Shown here: positions 46,301-57,500 of the stretch, one piece after another
How the letters are laid out: each line of letters begins with the position of its first letter
Numbering within the stretch: position 1 is the stretch's first letter
Source: Cercis canadensis
Lineage: Eukaryota > Streptophyta > Magnoliopsida > Fabales > Fabaceae
DNA: 64,000 bases
NCBI GenBank assembly: GCA_003255065.1
Contig: QAOA01007934.1
Span: 186,001-250,000, forward strand
Direction of reading: 5' to 3'
The notes under the pieces: generated by a model
Told to the model about the DNA's origin: nothing
What the model saw: only the letters and a program-made list of their open reading frames with translations
Database searches by the model: none
Translations under genes and position numbers: made by a program

Positions 46301-47417
46301 GCAAACTCAAGAAAGCTCTTTATGGGCTAAAACAAGCTCCAAGGGCATGGTATGGAAAAATTGCTCAATACTTGCAATTTTGTGGTTATCTTGCTTCTGA
46401 TTTTGATCATAGTTTGTTTGTGAAAAAGCAATCTGGTTTGCATGTCATAGTTCTCTTTTATGTAGATGACATGATCATTACGGGCAATGATGAAGGAGAA
46501 ATTGAAAAACTTCAAGATGAACTCTATTCGTTTTGATATGAAAAATTTGGGAGAGTTGAATCATTTTCTTGGCTTAGTACTCGAAAGGAAGAAAGGTGGA
46601 ATTTTTGTAACTCAAAGAAGCTATGCCGAAAAATTAATTGCTAAGTTTGGCTTGAAGAATGGCAAAAAGCGCTGCACTCCACTGGATGTTAATATCAAGT
46701 TAAGGCGTGATGAAGGCTCTCTATTGCCCAATCCTCAACCTTATTGTGCTCTTGTTGGAAGTTTGATTTATTTGACTATAACAAGGTCAAATATTGCTTT
46801 TTTTGTTGGTCTTGTTAGTAGGTTTATGCAAGAACCACGAAAGCCACACCTTAAGGCAATAAAGAAAATTTTGAAGTATGTCAACACTACCCTTGACATG
46901 GGATTGTTCTACAAGAAAGAAACATATTCTTCTCTAGTGGGTTTCACAGATGCTAATTTTGCTGGAGATTTGGATGATCGAAAATCAACATCTAGTTATG
47001 CTTTCTTATGTGGTGATACTGGAATTTCATGTTGTAGTAAAAATAAAGATTCAATGTCTTTGTCAACTACAGAAGCAGAATACAAGGCTTCTACACTTGC
47101 AGCTCAAGAATGTGTTTGGCTTTGAAGACTCATTGAAGATCTCAATGTTCCTATTCAAGGTCCAACTAGCCTTTACGGAGATAATCAAAGTGCTATAAAA
47201 CTTGCCACCAATCCAGTTTGTCATGCAAGGACAAAACACATTGAGGTGGAACATCATTTTATTAGGGAAAATGTTTTGGATGGAACCATTAGTGCAATGG
47301 AGGTAAGAAGTCAAGACAACATTGCTGATATATTTACCAAGTCACTTTCCAAAAAATCTTTTGAGAAGCTTCGTTCTCAGCTTGGAATTATTTCTAGAAA
47401 ATCACTTTAAGGGGGAG

Positions 47418-47719
47418 TGTTGAAATTAGTAAAGTAATTTTCTAGAATAATGTCTCCTTGTTTCTCAAGAAGCTTATTTACTTAATAATCCTAGTTTTTA
47501 GTGTGGTTCATGTGTTAGGAATTAATTAGGGGATGAACCCTTTCTCATTGGAGTCCTATAAATACCTATGTAATATTTCATTCGATATGCATCAGAAAAA
47601 TACAAGTCTTGTTCTCTTATCCATCATCGGAGTTGTATTCTTTTCTTTGGCTTGTTTTTCTTCACCAAGGTTGTTGATCTTGGGCTAGTGTAACATTGCT
47701 GCACTACGATTTCTCTTTA
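47418..47719 (+). repeat. 3' LTR of the copia fossil
   Basis: 302 bases, preceded by the polypurine tract AAGGGGGAG at 47409-47417 and followed by the TGATG target duplication. It has a single copy of the segment duplicated in the 5' LTR. Confidence 0.9.
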
Positions 47720-47724
47720 TGATG

Positions 47725-48245
47725 CAGGTGGATAGGGTCGGTGTTGGGCCAGCGTTTTGCCTCTAAAATTTATAAATGTTGCCTATTTAAACATTTTTTT
47801 TATGCATTTGGAGCCTAAATCTTCAAAATTAGTACTAGCCTAAATTAAATGGGCCAAGTAATTCACATATTTTGCATCAACAGCACAACATTTATATTTC
47901 AAACACAACTTAAAAACATTAACTCTCTTTAGATAGTATAGATTTGTTGATAATACATGGAAATTGAAAATAATAGATTACAGATTAATAAATTTTCGTA
48001 TTAATAAATTTGGGATTTTATTATTTCATTATATCTTTTTCATTTCTTTATTTTTTATTTCCTTTTGTATTTTTTATTTTATTTTATTTCATTTACTAAA
48101 AAAAAGAAAGGAAAAAAAAAAAACAAAAGCAGAAAAAGAAGACAAGTGTGAGAAGTAGATAAAAGATGATGAGTCGGTAGCCGACGCAAGCCGGTAGGAA
48201 AGAAGATGAGTGTTGGCAGTCTGTTGATAGTCTTGACGAAAAGCA
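47725..48245. other. Short AT-rich stretch without a gene
   Basis: Begins with the right part of the GC-rich repeat interrupted by the copia. Then AT-rich sequence with a purine-rich tract at 48095-48160. No coding signal. Confidence 0.35.
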
Positions 48246-48249
48246 CTAG

Positions 48250-48417
48250 AAGTGCAAATATTGTTCATGTACCTTTGCTGGTGGGAGTATTGGAAGAGTG
48301 AAAGCACATTTGGCTGGAATCCCACGTGAAAATATTATTACATGTACAGACGAGGTTCCTGATAATGTTAAACGTGCTGCACAAAAAGAATTATCTAATC
48401 GACAAGGTAAAATTTAA
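48250..48417 (+). pseudogene. BED-type zinc finger exon of a hAT-like transposase gene
   Basis: The translation KCKYCSCTFAGGSIGRVKAH, then LAGIPRENIITC, then DEVPDNVKRAAQKELSN shows the BED finger spacing CxxC...H...C and the adjacent V-P-x-x-V helix. This is typical of plant hAT transposases and their domesticated relatives. It lacks an ATG and is preceded by a stop at 48247. It may end at a donor CAAG|GTAAAA near 48406, in which case the repeated exon-like units at 48.7-49.7 kb would be the next exon. The catalytic part is not present downstream before the copia fragment at 50 kb. Confidence 0.7.
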
Positions 48418-48659
48418 GATTATTTTCCAATTGAACTTATTTTCCGAGAATGATTTCACTTCTTGTCTTAAGTTCTTTTAGTTTTATTCATGTCATATAA
48501 TTTGTAATGCTGATATAATTAGATGCTAAAACTCATGAACAGTAATGTTGGTATAGGTAAGGAAATAATTACACAAACTCCTTAAATTATTGGATTTATT
48601 GTTTCAAATAAAAAATTCCTTACAATTAATCATGTGTAAAATGACTAGAATAATTAAAC

Positions 48660-49790
48660 TTCATTATTCTAGTCATTTACCTTTAATCTTGTAAAACTAT
48701 TTAACTACCAAAATATTTCAAGTAGCTCAACACATGTTGAACCCGCAAGATTGCGTCTACCTTCTACGCAGCTTGATTGTGAAAGGGACAATGGAACATC
48801 CCAGTGTGCTGAACGTAAGTTGATGGTTATGTCTTTTGAAACTCAAAAAGATCTTTTGCTTTTGAAAATATTAGATCTTTTGAAACATATTACTGAAATC
48901 CTTATGTTTTCAATATTTTAATATAAGCCAAAAAGTAGTTTTGACAGTTGGACAAAGCAGAATGACATGACTCAATAGTCACCTTTTAGTTTATATTAAA
49001 AATGTCGATGTTTTGGTAATATATTTCAAAATATCAGTTTATATTTTGTTGTCTAGTTAAACTTTATTACTCTAGTCATTTACCCTTAATCTTGTAAAAC
49101 TATTTACTATGAAATATTGTTGGTGGCTCAGCACATGTTGAACCCGCAAGTCGAGCTCAACCTTCCAAGCAGCTTGATTGTGAAAGGGACAATGGAACAT
49201 CCCAATTTATTGCACGTAAGTTGATGGCTGTCTTTTGAAACTCAAATTTTTTAGTTGGTCTTTTGCTTTTGAAAATACTAATATTTTGAAATATATTACC
49301 AAAATACCGACATTTTTAATATTTTAATATAAGCCAAAAAGTAGTCTTGATAGTAGCCCAAAAGAGAATGGCGCGACTCAACAATTACTTTTTAGTTTAT
49401 ATTAAAAGTTAAAAATGTCTATGTTATAGTAATATATTTCAAAACTTCAATTTATATTTTGTTGTCTAATTAAACTTCATTATTCTAATCATGTACCCTT
49501 AATCTTGTAAAACTATTTACTATGAAATATTTTTGGTGGCTCAACGGATGTTAAACCCACGAGTCAAGCTCAACCTTCCACGCAACTTGACTATGAAAGG
49601 AATAATGGAACTTCCTAGTCTGCTGCACATAAGTTGATGGCTAGCTATGTCTTTTGAAACTTGAAAATATTTTAATTGGTCTTTTGCTTTTGAAAATATT
49701 GATATTTTGAAACATATTACCTAAGTACCGACATTTTCAATATTTTAATAGAAATCAAAAAGTAGTTTGACAGTCGCGCAAAGGAGAATG
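48660..49790 (+). repeat. Three tandem copies of a 405-415-bp exon-plus-intron unit
   Basis: Units begin near 48660, 49064 and 49478, each with ATTCTAGTCATTTACCCTTA, CTTGTAAAACTATTTA and GGTGGCTCA-type text. Each then has an exon-like core of about 90 bases: THVEPARLRLPSTQLDCERD in unit 1, AHVEPASRAQPSKQLDCERD in unit 2 and TDVKPTSQAQPSTQLDYERN in unit 3. Each core continues NGTS and ends at C|GTAAG in units 1 and 2 (CATAAG in unit 3). A shared intron tail follows (GTCTTTTGAAACT... TTTTAATATAAGCCAAAAAG). The protein text is a polar Ser/Thr/Pro/Gln linker kind, as often follows BED fingers. Unit 3 has a stop and has lost the donor. Confidence 0.8.
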
Positions 49791-50029
49791 CCAAAAGGTA
49801 CCTCTCAATCTCATTCTTATGATCAAGTGAGTCATTCTCTCTCAAATGGCTTCTAAATGTAGACAAAATTCAGATTGAATAAAATGGAAGTTTATCTTGT
49901 ATTGTATTTAGTAAGATATTTATATTGTTATTACTTGGACTGTACAGAATAATTTGAAACCTAGTCTATAACAACTTTACAAATAAAATTGAATTAAAAA
50001 ATACATACAACAACTAGTTAATTGATTGC

Positions 50030-50410
50030 TTAGATTGAAGAGGTTGTTGCTTTGAATCTGATTCCCTATCACGCCCCGCAAGATGGAAGTGCCATCAGCA
50101 ACTCCAATCTTGGACCGCAGAGTGCAAATTGGTTGAGCAGCGAGTGGTTTTGTGAGAATATCAGTTAGCTAATAATCCTTGGAGGACACATGAGAGACAA
50201 TGAGACGTTTGGCAGCCACCTTTTCCCCTCACAAAGTGATAGTCTATGACTATATGTTTTATTCTGGAGTGAAACACTAGGATTTGAGCAGCGATAGGTG
50301 ACACCAATATTGTCACAAAAATTTCTTGGACAGTTGGGAAGCTTAATGCCAAGATCACCTAGAAGATTTTGGAGTCAAGACAATTCTGCTGTAGTAGCTG
50401 CCACTAATCT
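50030..50410 (-). mobile_element. Ty1/copia pol C-terminal (RNase H) fossil
   Basis: Minus-strand text such as AELSWLQNLLGDLGIKLPNC, then FCDNIGVTY, then VFHSRIKHIVIDYHFVRGK matches the end of the copia RNase H domain (Y/F-CDN and HxRxKH-I-x-x-DxHFVR). It continues to the final ALPSCGA-like tail. It is a short, broken fragment with no LTR identified beside it; age cannot be judged. Confidence 0.75.
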
Positions 50411-50518
50411 GTACTAAAAAGTATTCATGAAAATCTAATATAAACTCAGCAAAAATGGATTCAACATATATCTCTGCTTCTATATTTTTCCCCTTCCTCA
50501 AATTGTTCTTGTGCATTT

Positions 50519-50722
50519 ATGGATTTGGAGACTGAAAAGAAAATGGAAGTGGGTGGAACATTTGTTGGGTCACAAGAATATGATGGTGGGAAGCCAAAAA
50601 CTTCAACGACCAAGAACAAGAGCATCAGCATGGCCGCACCTCCACCACCGCTTCCACCGCCTGTTGGAGGAAAAATCAAGCACGGCATCTTCGGTGGTTT
50701 TACTGGTTATCTTAAAACATAA
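50519..50722 (+). CDS. Hypothetical 67-residue protein, doubtful
   Basis: An ATG-started frame gives MDLETEKKMEVGGTFVGSQE, a basic Ser/Thr middle, then MAAPPPPLPPPVGGKIKHGI and FGGFTGYLKT. There is no signal peptide or membrane segment. Codon use and GC content are higher than the surroundings, and the proline stretch followed by a Gly/Lys-rich tail looks protein-like rather than random. I do not recognise the family. It could be a small host gene, an exon, or chance. No flanking promoter or splice signals can be assigned with confidence. Confidence 0.25.
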   Translation: MDLETEKKMEVGGTFVGSQEYDGGKPKTSTTKNKSISMAAPPPPLPPPVGGKIKHGIFGGFTGYLKT

Positions 50723-50937
50723 CCCAGAAGATAAACTGTTTCTTACAACGCAATGGTGGATAAAACTTACTTAACAAATATCTCGTCACAAACTTTTTCA
50801 TTCAAATATTGTATGAATAAGCTAATCCGCATCTAATCTCCACTTTGATATTTTTTTCTTGATGGCTTGGATCTAGAATTTTCTGGTATATTTGTGACAT
50901 GCATGCTCAAAAATGACCTTAAAATTAAGGCAGTGAA

Positions 50938-50945
50938 TTATTATT

Positions 50946-50973
<28 letters not shown>
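50938..50973. repeat. (ATT)n microsatellite
   Basis: Imperfect ATT/TTA repeat of about 36 bases with one ATC interruption. Confidence 0.9.
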
Positions 50974-50976
<3 letters not shown>

Positions 50977-52733
50977 CATCATCAGTGAATAACACAAATC
51001 CAGATAATTAGATTTTTAATATTGCTTGATTACTTGTCAAAAACTACTCAACCAGAAAGTTTAAGGAATGTTAATAATGGATTTTTAACAAATATTAAGC
51101 AGAAAGTGGTTCATCTTCTAACAAGCTGTTTTTGTTTTTCTCATTCAACTAAAGAGGCTAAATGATGATTTGAACAAAGCTAGGGTATAAATATATCGCA
51201 AATGGAGAGAAAAAAAAAAAGGAAGTAAGGGTACTCTTTTTTTTTTTTTTGGATAGAAAAGTAGGGGTACTCTTGATATGGACTATACATGAACAAATGT
51301 TACCTTCACGACAATATATAAATAAAAGTCTTTTGCTTATGGTTAGACAGACACTGGTGTTATCGAAGAAAAACATATCTACAGGTAATTTTTCAAAGAA
51401 TAATGTTTAGTTGGGGAGCTCCTAGTTACAAGTGTCAAATCACAAATAATTTTAAGTAAATAATTGAAAAATAAAAATATATTTAAGTGAGTCACAATTA
51501 TAATTAAAATTTTAAAATTACCCTTACTTATAACCATTGGTTAATATGCAATAATTATTAACAAACACAAAATGATCACAGATCAATATGCAATGATCAT
51601 TAATCAACAAGAACAAATTTAAAAACTTGGCAATAATCGTAACTTGTAACCATCTAACAATTTTTTTTAATTAACCCATCTAAAACTAGTTGCAGTTCGT
51701 CCCTTATATAAACTTGCATAACTAGTTCATCTAAGCATAGTTATTGGGTCATTGGTGAAACTAGTTTAATTCGAATAAAATAAAATTTTCAGCTAACGTA
51801 GATTTAATTAGTAAAATGTAATTGAAGAGTCTATTGCACAATGATAAAAATAATAAATTAATCATTAGAAAATTTTCTCTAATATATTAAAAAATCATTT
51901 GAAACATACATATCGCCTAAGGGTAACAAGGACTGGATAATGTACTGTTGGATTAATGCCTTCAGATTAGAGTAAGCATCATTATGTTCTCATTCATTTA
52001 CTTAAGAGAGAAACAGAAAACACTGCCCATAAAAATCAATTTGAAATATGAAGTAAGCAAGATTTTCAATACAAAATTGCATTTGTCAAGTGAAACAGTA
52101 GAAATCTACAACCAAGGCAGTCCTTGTCAATTCCCATATGCCAGTACATAGATATAAATCATTTTGCATGAGAATGGTGATAAAGCGGAATATGACCTTC
52201 TATTCAACTAAAAGGGGAAACATTGGTACATCACCCATTCAATTCAGTAAAATTTTAGCTCACCAGCAATTTCCACAAGTCTTACTACAGCAGTATACAA
52301 ACTTGATGGAACAGGTTGCCCTTATTACGGATCTTAAATTCAGAAACACTTGTTCCTAAAGCATCAGTATAGGCAAACTCCATAGAGTTCATATAGCCAG
52401 CCAGCAATAAGATCAACACTTTGATATGGGTCTCAAAGCGATAATATAAAAGGAAGGCAATCGAAGATGTTGCCCCTCGCTCAGCATATTCATGAACTAG
52501 GGAAGTGCTTCTGAATTTCGCATATTCAAATTATGATTCCGATCAATGTGAACTACCTTCAGCGATCAGAAAGCATACATGCTTGTGCGATGACGAACTA
52601 CTTCCCTTTCTGTACAGGAAGAACACAAGCATACATATGGCATTAAGTCCAAAATTACATGTTATTTCTCCATTGATATGCCTCGTATAATTGGAAGAAG
52701 CATATCTTCATACATAATTTTCTCACTCTGAAT
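50974..52733. other. AT-rich stretch; right part probably MFAP1 3' UTR and downstream
   Basis: No coding feature was recognised from 50974 to about 52100. The part just left of the MFAP1 stop (about 52100-52733) is less AT-rich and on the expected side for the 3' UTR of that minus-strand gene. I could not fix a polyadenylation site. Confidence 0.35.
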
Positions 52734-52848
52734 TCAACGAGACTCCCAATCCTTCAATTTTCTGCTTCCTTTAGGTTTTGTTATAGGTGCATTCATTGCT
52801 GCCATTTTATCATTATACTTTGCCCGAAGTGGGTCATTGTATGTCCAC
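52734..52848 (-). CDS. MFAP1: MFAP1 homologue, last coding exon
   Basis: The 115-base exon starts after a TGGTGCAG acceptor and supplies one base to complete a Pro codon. It then encodes WTYNDPLRAKYNDKMAAMNA and PITKPKGSRKLKDWESR before TGA (52736-52734). WTYNDPLRAKYN and the basic KPKG-RKLKDWE tail are the conserved C-terminus of plant MFAP1 proteins. The phase (2 bases upstream plus 1 here) agrees exactly with the donor at 60628, giving a product of about 432 residues. It is separated from the first exon by a 7.8-kb intron loaded with mobile DNA. Confidence 0.9.
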
Positions 52849-53475
52849 CTGCACCACAATACAACATTGACAACAAGAGTATTAGGGCAAATTATGACAG
52901 AGTTATCCAAGCATAAATCTGATACTAAGAAAACCTATGTTTTTGGGGAAGGGGGTGAGCCATGAAAAGCAAAATGAATTCCTAACATCAATGCATTATC
53001 AAGTTCCAAAATTCTTGGTAAGAGGTATAGACAGGGCACAAAAATACTCGGCAGCATAGGGACCTCTAATATCCTCATTGGTTTTCAAATCAGGAGATAA
53101 ACTAGTAACTGATATTGAAGTTATTTATATTTAACATAAACAATAGCAATAAATTAACAACTACAAAAAAATTTAGGCAGCAATCTCTCTGGGATGTTTA
53201 GAATGCATGTTTCTGCTTCATAACTTCCTATCATTTTTTCTCTTCTATCTCAATCTCACAGATAATCAAATTCCCAAGTGAAGAAAGTAGTTTTGAAATA
53301 AACTAGTAATTGATGTTAGTTGTAACTTTTAAACTTCTGCTTTTTTACTTAAATATCTGAAATAATTATTGCTTCTTGAGGATTTTAAAATTTGCAGTAT
53401 TCTTCATTGCTTTGATCTGATATTCTTTTGTCCAGGTTGAAAGGTAAACCTGCATATCTCCAAGAGAAAAACCAT

Positions 53476-53943
53476 TGATGCAGAATAGGATGAAGAAAAT
53501 CATGATAATTTATGTATCAATTATGTGTTTTATGATTAGGGATTTTGGGTTTATAATTGGGAAATTAGGGTTTAATTATGTAATTGGGAGAATTGATTAT
53601 TATGTGTTTGGTTCATAAGATATCTTGTACACGGGTGGTTTAGGAGTTTATTCCTATTCCCAATTATTAGTTGAGTATTCCTATCAGGTTTAATTATGCT
53701 AGTAGAATTCAGGTTATTGAGTCGCCTGTATAAGACAAATTATGTCTATTGTTTTACAGCTTTTGATGATTTTATGAAACAAACCCCCAATTCAGTATTT
53801 TATTCCTGTTCTTGTTACAGTTTCTTGAGAAACTGGATTTAAACTCTTTGAGGCTGAATCCGAATCTTTCCTTTAATCGCTAATCATAAAACACATAATT
53901 GATATGTAAATTATAATGATTTTCTTCATCCTATTCTGCATCA
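53476..53943. mobile_element. Solo-LTR-like element with 63-bp inverted ends
   Basis: Flanked by 5-bp direct repeats ACCAT (53471-53475 and 53944-53948). It begins TGATGCAGAATAGGATGAAG and ends with the reverse complement CTTCATCCTATTCTGCATCA; the inverted match extends about 63 bases. TG...CA ends, a 5-bp target duplication and a TATA-like CCTGTATAAGAC in the middle suggest a solo LTR of a retrotransposon, a fossil with no coding part. Such long inverted ends are unusual for an LTR and would also fit a foldback-type DNA element, but 5-bp duplication and TG/CA favour the LTR view. Confidence 0.75.
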
Positions 53944-53948
53944 ACCAT

Positions 53949-54190
53949 TTTGCAACAATTCAAAAGGATCACATTCCCAAAGGAATAGCGATGGTGACAA
54001 CAGTCAAGTATGGCGACGGGAAGCAACCCTTTGTAGCCACTGCACTACATGGTATTTTCAACACTAGTTCACATTTGATGTACCCTTGTGTTTTTAAAAG
54101 TGACAGGCACATGAGCACTAAGGTCTCCGGGAGCCCAAGAGCAACGAGCAAGTTAAGGGTATGCACCTGAGCAAGGCGAGGTGCATATCT
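53949..54190. other. Unassigned higher-GC fragment in the MFAP1 intron
   Basis: The plus-strand frame reads IQKDHIPKGIAMVTTVKYGD and GKQPFVATALHGIF, which looks protein-like and differs in composition from the intron. It is followed by GC-rich text with GCACATGAGCACTAAGGTCT and GAGCAAGGCGAGGTGC, similar to common plant dispersed repeats. No family is recognised. It could be a piece of a captured gene or retrocopy. Confidence 0.25.
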
Positions 54191-54341
54191 TTGAATAAAA
54201 TGCATTACAAATACACATAATAGCTATTTAGACTTCTTTAACTCCAATATAATATTATGCAAAGAATCAAGCCTAGAATATTACCTAATGCTTATAATGA
54301 ATAATTGAAAATCCTAATCACCATCACAATCATAGGACTAG

Positions 54342-54535
54342 TGTTGGAAAATGAAAGAGTGGGAACAAGTCCCACATTGGTAAAAAATGAGAAAGACAAA
54401 GAGTATATAAAGTGAAGTGTCACAAGTCCAAATGCCTTAGGCATTTTGGACATAAGTGGCACACTTTATATCTCACACAACACTCTCCACAAATATGAAG
54501 ACTTACATGGTGGGGCCCACTCATAAATTCTAACA
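54342..54535 (+). repeat. Outer 5' LTR (family A)
   Basis: 194 bases, TGTTGGAAAATG to TTCTAACA. TATA box at 54404-54410. A strong hairpin at 54426-54451 (GTCCAAATGCC TTA GGCATTTTGGAC) lies where transcription should start. Followed by primer site TGGTATCAGAGC at 54536-54547. Confidence 0.95.
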
Positions 54536-57500
54536 TGGTATCAGAGCTCTAAAGTTCTTTAAGGACTGTGAAAAAAAGAGAGAAAACCAGCAAGGCTTCC
54601 CCTCCTAAAAAACCTTCAAACACCAGAGAGAAAAATTCATGGCTTCAAGTAGTTACTCTGCTCCCTCTCCTCCATCTTTCACAGGTGAAAATTACCCAAT
54701 CTGGGCTGTAAAGATGAAGGCATACCTTAGAGCATTTGACTTGTGGGAAGTAGTAGAGACAGGAGGACAACCAGCTCCTCTACCTCAAAATCCCACTAGA
54801 GCTCAAATGAAACAGCATAGAGAAGAGGTTGCCAAAGAATATAAAGCACTGGTAGCTATTCATTCATCTTTGACAGATGATATTTTTGCTAGAATCATGC
54901 ATTATGAGACAGCAAAGCTAGCTTGGGACAAACTTAAATAGGAGTTTCAAGGCAGTGAAAGAACTAGGCAAATGCAAATGCTCAATTTGAGGAGAGAGTT
55001 TGAGTTGTTGAGGATGAAGGAGTCAGAAACTATCAAGGAGTTTGTGGATAGGCTCATGAAGATAGTTAACCAACTAAGGCTGCTTGGTGAACAACTCACT
55101 GAGCAGAGGATAGTAGACAAGGTTCTCATTAGTGTGCCAGAGAGATTTGAGTCAAAAATCTCTTCTCTAGAACTTGTGAAAGATCTATCTCAGTTGACAG
55201 TAACTGAGGTAGTGAGTGCCTTCCAAGGCTTGGAGCAGAGAAGGGCTTTAAGGCAAGATGAGTCTATTGAAGGTGCTTTTCAAGCAAAGTTGAAGGAAAA
55301 GCAAGCTAGCAGCAGTGGAGGTAAGAAGCAATCTGGTGAGAAGAAGAATAAAGAGAAGAAAATGGGAGATAGCAGCAAAGGAACAGCTGGGAAAGGCAAG
55401 TATCCCACATGTCCTCATTGCAAGAAGAGAAGCCATAGTGAAAAATTTTGCTGGTTCCGGCCAAATGTGAGATGCAAAGCTTGTAACCAGCTTGGCCATG
55501 TTGAAAAAGTCTGCAAGAACAAAGGAAACCAGCAGGGACAGCAAGCACAAGTTGCAGAAAATTATGAGCAAGGTGAAGAAAAACTCTTTGCTGCCACTTG
55601 TTATGTTACAAATAGTGGCAAGAATACTTGGTTAATTGATAGTGGCTGCACAAGTCACATGACTCATGATGCTAGCATATTTAAGGAGCTTGATGACACT
55701 TACATCTCTAAAGTGAAGATAGGCAATGGAGAGTATGTAGATGTCAAAGGGAAAGGTGTTGTTGCTGTTGAGACACCTTCAGGTATAAAGCTCATTGCTG
55801 ATGTTCTTTTTGTGCCTAACATTAGCCAAAATTTGCTAAGTGTAGCACAAATGCTAGAAAGACATTATACCTTGCATTTTCAAGATATGTCATGCATTAT
55901 ATTCGATCCCACTGGTTGTGAGTTGATGACTGTTGAAATGAAAGATAAGAGTTTTCCAGTTGAGTGGAAACAAGTTAGTAACCATGTTAACTCCTGTGTT
56001 GAAGATGACTCAGTTTTATGGCATAAAAGACTTGGCCATTTCAGCTACTCTACTTTAAAACATATGCATTCAAGTGAGTTAGTGTTAAACTTGCCTGCCA
56101 TTGGTGATAATGTTGAAGTTTGTGATGTTTGCCAATATGGAAAACAGACCAAATTGCCATTTTCAGATAGTACTTGGAAAGCTTCTGAAAAATTGCAACT
56201 TATTCACTCTGATGTATGTGGCCCCTATGAGTATTTCATCTTTAAATGGCAGTAGATATTTTCTGTTATTTATTGATGACTTCTCTAGATGGTGTTGGGT
56301 GTATTTCTTGAAACAAAAATCTGAAGTTCTGGATGTTTTCAAGAAATTTAAAGCTATGGTTGAGAAGCAAACCGGCTGCCATATTAAAATACTCAGATCA
56401 GATAATGGAACTGAGTATACTTCTAGAGAATTCAAGGCATTTTGTGAGCAAGAAGGAATTCAGCATCAATTTACTGTTCCTTACACTCCTCAACAAAATG
56501 GAGTGAGTGAAAGGAAAAACAGATCAATAATGGAAATGGGCAGATGTCTTTTGTTTGAGAAGGGTTTACCTAAAAGTTTCTGGGCTGAGGCAGTCAATAC
56601 CTCAGTATACTTGCTAAATTTGCTACCTACCAGAATTTTGAAAGGCAGAACTCCTTATGAAGTTTGGCATGAAACAAAGCCATCAGTTGAGCATCTCAAA
56701 ATATTTGGTTGTGTATGCTATGCGCATGTGGCTGATGAGAAGAGAACTAAACTTGATGAAAAGGCTGAAGCTGAAATTTTCTTGGGGTATAGCAGCAATA
56801 CCAAAGGGTACAGAATTTATAGCTTGAAGACCAAAAAATTCTTGTTAGCAGAAATGTAAAATTTGATGAATTCTCCAAGTGGAATTGGGATAGAAATGAA
56901 GTTGAAAGGAGTGATAAGAGCCACATTGGGGGAAATATCTTTCAAAAACAAGATGCAGCAGAAGTGGAGATAGATGAAGATAATTATGATGATATACCAA
57001 TAAGAGGAACCTTACCTCTTGAAGAAATTTATGAAAGATGCAATATAGCTTCATTAGAACCTAAAGGCTATAAGGAGGCAGCAAGCAAAAATGATTGGGA
57101 AGTTGCAATGCAGGAGGAGATGAACATGATTGAGAAAAATAGAACATGGACACTTGTTGACAAACCTCAAAATCACAAAGTTCTTGGTGTAAAGTGGATT
57201 TATAGAACCAAACTTAATCCAGATGGTTCTGTGAACAAACTTAAAGCAAGACTTGTTGTGCAAGGCTACTTTCAGCAGCATGGAGTTGATTTCTCAGAAA
57301 CACTTGCTCCAGTAGCAAAGCATGACACTATTAGACTTCTTGTGGCTTTAGCAGCAAAATTGGGTTGGAAAATCTACCATCTTGATGTGAAATCTGCATT
57401 TTTAAATGGGTTGCTAGAAGAAGATATTTTTGTTGAACAACCAGAAGGTTTTCTGGTTCTAGGAAGTGAAGACAAAGTGTACAAGCTTCACAAAGCTCTT

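Larger units (their letters stand above)
42971..47719 (+). mobile_element. Ty1/copia LTR retrotransposon fossil
   Basis: Complete in outline: 5' LTR (42971-43369), a tRNA-Met-type primer site (TGTTATCAGGGC, directly after the LTR), gag with the CCHC knuckle CYRCGKLGHMKKNC (about 43.4-44.3 kb), protease (about 44.3-44.6), integrase with HxxxH-CxxC (about 44.8-45.6), reverse transcriptase with YVDDM (about 46.0-46.6), RNase H (about 46.9-47.4), polypurine tract AAGGGGGAG and 3' LTR (47418-47719). Flanking 5-bp repeats TGATG (42966-42970, 47720-47724) fit an insertion. Domain order INT before RT is diagnostic of copia. The coding region is broken, by about five breaks. LTRs differ by roughly 3 percent apart from a length difference, so it is moderately old, perhaps 1-3 million years under usual plant rates. 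Confidence 0.92.
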
